Positions 21,582 to 24,501 of a stretch of 24,501 nt of DNA are shown here, one piece after another (the first letter of the stretch is position 1; each line of letters begins with the position of its first letter). Under the pieces are notes generated by a model that saw nothing but the letters and a program-made list of their open reading frames with translations, had not been told where the DNA came from and ran no database searches. Origin of the DNA: a virus; the IMG/VR virus record IMGVR_UViG_3300031825_000380, positions 1 to 24,501 of that record; one strand, written 5' to 3'. The translations under genes were made by a program, and so were the position numbers.

Positions 21582-21797
21582 GTGCCGAGCGAGGTCATCA
21601 AGGTCGACTGGCGCGGCCGCGACGCCGCCGGCGACGAGTACACGGACGTCGCGGCCAGCGAACAGGTCGCGGCCGGCTTCCTCGTCAACGTGCCAGTGAT
21701 CCTGCAGTACCCCGACGGCCGACAGGTTCCGAGCAGCCGCGTCGAAGTCACGCCCGCCGGCATCGAGTTTCTGAGGACGAACCTGCCGCGACACTAG
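21582..21797 (+). CDS. Small protein (71 aa) behind a strong promoter
   Basis: The GTG start at 21582 is preceded by GGAGAG 8 bases upstream. The protein reads MPSEVIKVDWRGRDAAGDEY and closes with 'SRVEVTPAGIEFLRTNLPRH'. That end is similar to the last helix-turn of phage KilA/antirepressor-like and small alphaproteobacterial phage proteins. It has one short hydrophobic strand (FLVNVPVILQYPDG). The function is unknown. It opens the plus-strand cluster leading to xis and int. Confidence 0.68.
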   Translation: MPSEVIKVDWRGRDAAGDEYTDVAASEQVAAGFLVNVPVILQYPDGRQVPSSRVEVTPAGIEFLRTNLPRH

Positions 21798-21837
21798 CGG
21801 CGCCAGCAACAGCACCAACCTCCGAAAGGAACGCGCC

Positions 21838-22863
21838 ATGGGACACCATGCGAGCGAACGGGTGGAGTATGCCCGCGACGTGACGCCGACGACATTCGGC
21901 GTTCTCAGCCCGATGGAGCCGAGCGCCGATCCCATGCTCGATACCATCGTCCGATGGAAGGGCGCGCTCGAGCGCTTCTACGCCGCCTTCGGCGAGGACG
22001 CCGATAGCTTCGATGATACGGCTGCGAACGAGCTGGCCGAAGCGACGTGGCGGCCGATCCTCGCCGACATAGTGGCGCACACCCCGCGCACGGCCAGCTA
22101 CCAAGGTGCCTTGGCCGCGATCGAGCTGATATTGTCCGAGATTGGCTACTCCCTCGTTGAACCGTGGCACCGATCGTTCCTCGGCAGCGCTCTCGACTAC
22201 CTCAAGCAGTCCGACGTGGAGCTGAAGCATCTCGGCGGCGAGCTCGAAGACGCGATTGCCGCCGAGAAGGCCATCGAGGCGGCCTACAACGCGGGCCAGT
22301 ACGAAGACGAAGATGTAGCGCTCGATGCTACCTATGCGAGCACGCACGCGATCATCGATCAGATTGTAGCGATCCCGGCATCGACGATCGAAGGGCTTCG
22401 CATCAAGGCCCGGGCGATCCAGTGGTGCTACCATGACGACCCGGTCGATCTGGTCGTTGACCAGAACACGACGGACCTCCGCATTGCGAACAGCCTCATC
22501 GCGGACCTCCTGGCGGTTCCTCCGGCGGTCGGGGCGCTCCCCGTCGCGCCGGACCCGATGCTCACCCTCATCGAGCGCTGGATCGACGGCAATCGGCGCT
22601 ATGGCGAGACGCCGAGCGATCTCCTCAACGACATCGAGGATGAGCAGAAGGCCGCCGAAGCGACCTACGGCCCGCCGCTCCGCGAACTGAGGGACGAGAC
22701 GCCGGAGACGACGACGAGGGCCGGCGCGGCCGCCGCGATCGAGTCCGTCCTTGACGACAATCTGGTCATGGACTGGGGCATCCCGGTCCTCAAGTCGGTG
22801 CTGGCGTACCTGCGGCAGGCGCCCGGTTCGAAGATCGTCGAGGCGGAGGTCGGGTCGTGCTGA
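21838..22863 (+). CDS. Triple helical-repeat protein of unknown function
   Basis: This 341-residue protein starts MGHHASERVEYARDVTPTTF with AAAGGAA 8 bases upstream. It contains three copies of a roughly 90-residue unit at about 31-123, 127-224 and 239-327. Units 1 and 3 begin 'DPML..I.RW' and end 'LDYLKQ' or 'LAYLRQ'. All have a middle 'EA.+......L......TP.T..G..A...IE..L' helix set. Single and repeated forms of this unit are common in Rhizobiales prophages, to my memory, but have no known role. The spread of Glu and Ala suggests an all-helical scaffold. It is probably co-transcribed with the genes up to integrase. Confidence 0.72.
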   Translation: MGHHASERVEYARDVTPTTFGVLSPMEPSADPMLDTIVRWKGALERFYAAFGEDADSFDDTAANELAEATWRPILADIVAHTPRTASYQGALAAIELILSEIGYSLVEPWHRSFLGSALDYLKQSDVELKHLGGELEDAIAAEKAIEAAYNAGQYEDEDVALDATYASTHAIIDQIVAIPASTIEGLRIKARAIQWCYHDDPVDLVVDQNTTDLRIANSLIADLLAVPPAVGALPVAPDPMLTLIERWIDGNRRYGETPSDLLNDIEDEQKAAEATYGPPLRELRDETPETTTRAGAAAAIESVLDDNLVMDWGIPVLKSVLAYLRQAPGSKIVEAEVGSC

Positions 22864-23156
22864 CCGGCGCCCGCCCAACGATGCCGTTCGGCTTGTCTCC
22901 CCAGGCGAAGGCCGTGCTTCGCAATCCGACGACCGAGGGCGCCCTCGCTCTCCTGACGCCGGAGATGCGAGCCTCGGTCATCCATCCGCTGGTACCCCTG
23001 GCGAGTATCCACAAGGCGCGCCTCAAGTGGCCCGGGTCGACCAAGCAGATGGTTCGCGAGAGCAAGGCGTGGCTCCGCGAGCACGGTTTCGGGACCGATC
23101 CCAACGGCCCATCGGCCGATGTCCCCATGGCGCACGTCAGGGTGCGCAGGCAATGA
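22857..23156 (+). CDS. Small protein (99 aa) before the excisionase gene
   Basis: The GTG start at 22857 overlaps the previous stop and has GGAGG about 8 bases upstream. The protein starts MLTGARPTMPFGLSPQAKAV and contains 'LLTPEMRASVIHPLVPLASIHKARLKWP' and 'QMVRESKAWLREHGFGT'. The second segment resembles a DNA-contact helix but no family is certain. The stop overlaps the next start as ATGA. An in-frame ATG at 22881 is an alternative start. Confidence 0.7.
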   Translation: MLTGARPTMPFGLSPQAKAVLRNPTTEGALALLTPEMRASVIHPLVPLASIHKARLKWPGSTKQMVRESKAWLREHGFGTDPNGPSADVPMAHVRVRRQ

Positions 23157-23521
23157 CCCGGCTTCGCCCTGACGTTGACGAAGTCCCGGAGCCCATCCGC
23201 AGGGCGTTCGAACAGCGCGCGTCGCTGTCGATCGCCGAGCTCGCCCGGCTGATGGGCGTCGACGTCGGAACGCTGCGCCGCCTCGTGCAGGACGGCGAGA
23301 TCAGCTACGTTGCGATGGGTGAGGGCTTGAAGCGGCCGCGGCGACACTTCACCCTGATCGACGTCGCCGCGTTCTACGCCCGCCGCCGGCGCCGGGAGAT
23401 GCCGCAGTGTCGGTCTACAAGCACAAGACGAGCCCGTTCTGGCACTTCGACTTCCAGCTCGACGGTCGTCGCTTTCACGGAACTACGGGCGCGACGAGCC
23501 GCCGAGAAGCGGAACGAGTAG
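23153..23521 (+). CDS. xis: Excisionase-like DNA-binding protein (MerR/Xis type)
   Basis: The protein starts MTRLRPDVDEVPEPIRRAFE. Residues 24-75 are a winged-helix excisionase fold: 'SLSIAELARLMGVDVGTLRRLVQDGEISYVAMGEGLKRPRRHFTLIDVAAFYARRR'. It would bend att DNA and direct Int towards excision. It overlaps the integrase start, as often seen for xis-int. The frame runs on for 115 bases within int, giving a basic Ser/Thr/Arg tail that may be only a by-product of the overlap. The start overlaps the previous stop as ATGA. Confidence 0.82.
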   Translation: MTRLRPDVDEVPEPIRRAFEQRASLSIAELARLMGVDVGTLRRLVQDGEISYVAMGEGLKRPRRHFTLIDVAAFYARRRRREMPQCRSTSTRRARSGTSTSSSTVVAFTELRARRAAEKRNE

Positions 23522-24501
23522 AGCGAGCCGAACGCGAGAAGGCCCGCCGCGTCGTCGCGGAGGACAAGGCGAAGGCTGCCGCCGGCTTGTCCGACATGAC
23601 CGTTGACGTCGCCTGCGGCCGCTATTGGGCCGAGGTCGGCGAGCACCACGTCAACAGCGCGACCACCTGGAAGGCGATCGAGCGCTTCGTCGACCACTTC
23701 GGCACGTCGAGGCTGGCGGACGTCTCCGATGCCGATATGGCCGAGCTCGTCGCCAAGCGCCGCGCCGGCGGCGCCGGACCCGCCACGGTCAACCGTACGG
23801 TCGTAGAGCCTCTTGCCCGCATCTTCGGCCGGGCCGCCCGCACATGGGGCGTCGCGATCCCGCGCCCGCCGAACTGGTCGGCCCATCGCATGGCCGAGCC
23901 GCGCGAGCGCGTCCGCGAACTGACGACCGACGAGGAGGATCGCCTTTTCGCGGCGATCCGGCCCGACTATCTCCCGCTGCTCGAATTCGCCATCGCCGCC
24001 GGCGTGCGCCAGGCCAACGCCCTGCAGCTGACGTGGTCGCAGATCGACGAAGGGCAGGGGGTCATCCGCATCATCATGAAGGGCGGGGAGCCGCACGTGC
24101 TGCCGATCTCCTCGGCAATCCGAGAGATCCTCGGTCGCTGCCGCGGCCATCACGAGACGCGGGTGTTCACCTACGTCGTGCACCAGGCGCGCGGGCGCCG
24201 GAAGCTCGGGGATCGCCTGCCGATCACCAAGGCGGGGCTGCGACGCGTCTGGACGAACGCGCTCGAGGCGGCCGGGATCGCCGACTATCGCTGGCACGAC
24301 AACCGCCACACGGCCTTGACCCGCGTGCTGCGCGCGACCGGCAACCTGCGGATCGCCCAACAGCTGGCGGGCCACCGCGACATCACGACCACGGCTAAGT
24401 ACAGCCACGCCTTGACGAGCGACGTCCTCGCTGCGATGGAGCGCGTCACGAAGTCCCGAGAAAAGTCCCGAGATCGACGGCGGAAAGTTTCAACAGGTTG
24501 A
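23407..24501 (+). CDS. int: Tyrosine recombinase integrase
   Basis: This 364-residue site-specific recombinase inserts and excises the prophage. The GTG start at 23407 (MSVYKHKTSPFWHFDFQLDG) follows GGGAG by 8 bases. The N-terminal 'W.FDFQLDGRRFHGTTGATSRREAER' is an arm-binding domain; residues 64-155 are the core-binding domain. The catalytic domain has Arg201 (AAGVRQANAL), Lys225 (IMKGGEPH), His297/Arg300 (WHDNRHTAL), His323 (AGHRDITTTAKY) and Tyr332. The HxxR motif reads HDNR where HDLR is usual. All catalytic residues are present. The window ends on its stop codon, so the att site, normally just beyond, is not seen. Confidence 0.96.
   Translation: MSVYKHKTSPFWHFDFQLDGRRFHGTTGATSRREAERVERAEREKARRVVAEDKAKAAAGLSDMTVDVACGRYWAEVGEHHVNSATTWKAIERFVDHFGTSRLADVSDADMAELVAKRRAGGAGPATVNRTVVEPLARIFGRAARTWGVAIPRPPNWSAHRMAEPRERVRELTTDEEDRLFAAIRPDYLPLLEFAIAAGVRQANALQLTWSQIDEGQGVIRIIMKGGEPHVLPISSAIREILGRCRGHHETRVFTYVVHQARGRRKLGDRLPITKAGLRRVWTNALEAAGIADYRWHDNRHTALTRVLRATGNLRIAQQLAGHRDITTTAKYSHALTSDVLAAMERVTKSREKSRDRRRKVSTG

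Noticed and set aside
1-24501. CRISPR array, insertion sequence or rRNA
   Set aside because: No regularly spaced repeat units, no transposase frame with terminal inverted repeats, and no rRNA-like segment were seen.
24400-24501. attachment site at the end of integrase
   Set aside because: The window stops on the integrase stop codon and no second copy of a core sequence can be compared, so no att site can be supported.

Overview
The window is most of an integrated or recently packaged temperate siphophage. It has an HK97-type head and a lambda-like non-contractile tail, and sits in a high-GC host. Protein style (Ala/Arg/Asp-rich, GC-rich third positions, many GTG starts) and several small families that I associate with Rhizobiales/Hyphomicrobiales prophages suggest an alphaproteobacterial host. 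That is an inference, because no host gene is visible. The right edge ends exactly on the stop codon of a tyrosine integrase. The left edge cuts a tail tape-measure gene. Distal tail, lysis and both att sites therefore lie outside.

Layout. (1) 1-11739, minus strand: the late structural operon. Read from right to left it is HNH endonuclease, small protein, terS, terL, portal, prohead protease, major capsid, small head protein, head-tail connector, head closure, gp10-like neck protein, tail terminator, tail tube, small protein, tail assembly chaperone with a -1 frameshift, and tape measure. Most junctions overlap as ATGA or TGATG, so translation is coupled. The major capsid gene is the exception: it is set off on both sides by UUCG-tetraloop hairpins. 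(2) 11811-12888: a small plus-strand gene and a minus-strand secreted protein, both cargo-like. (3) 13152-17150, minus strand: the early operon. It runs from a Cro/YdaS-like regulator through a 61-aa protein, a DnaB-type helicase, a replication initiator-like protein and a 288-aa protein that may be the late regulator, to an intrinsic terminator. (4) 17151-17236: the divergent lysis-lysogeny switch. (5) 17237-24501, mostly plus strand: a CI-like repressor, then accessory genes, excisionase and integrase.

The accessory block between repressor and integrase (about 17.9-23.1 kb) is the least understood part. It holds a small three-helix membrane protein directly downstream of cI, a secreted peptide with eight cysteines, an AT-rich AlbA_2/Schlafen-type regulator with no visible ribosome binding site, a minus-strand cassette of two tandem paralogues plus a secreted thermonuclease, and a protein built of three helical repeats. 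Two stretches (about 17.88-18.37 and 18.9-20.48 kb) are clearly AT-richer than the rest and look like separate acquisitions. Genes in this position are often expressed from the prophage and act on superinfection or host fitness. No function can be proved here from sequence alone.

The phage would work as follows. The divergent CI/Cro pair sets lysogeny against the early operon. The early operon supplies replication proteins and perhaps a late activator. The late operon builds procapsid, packaging motor and tail. Xis and Int govern excision and integration.
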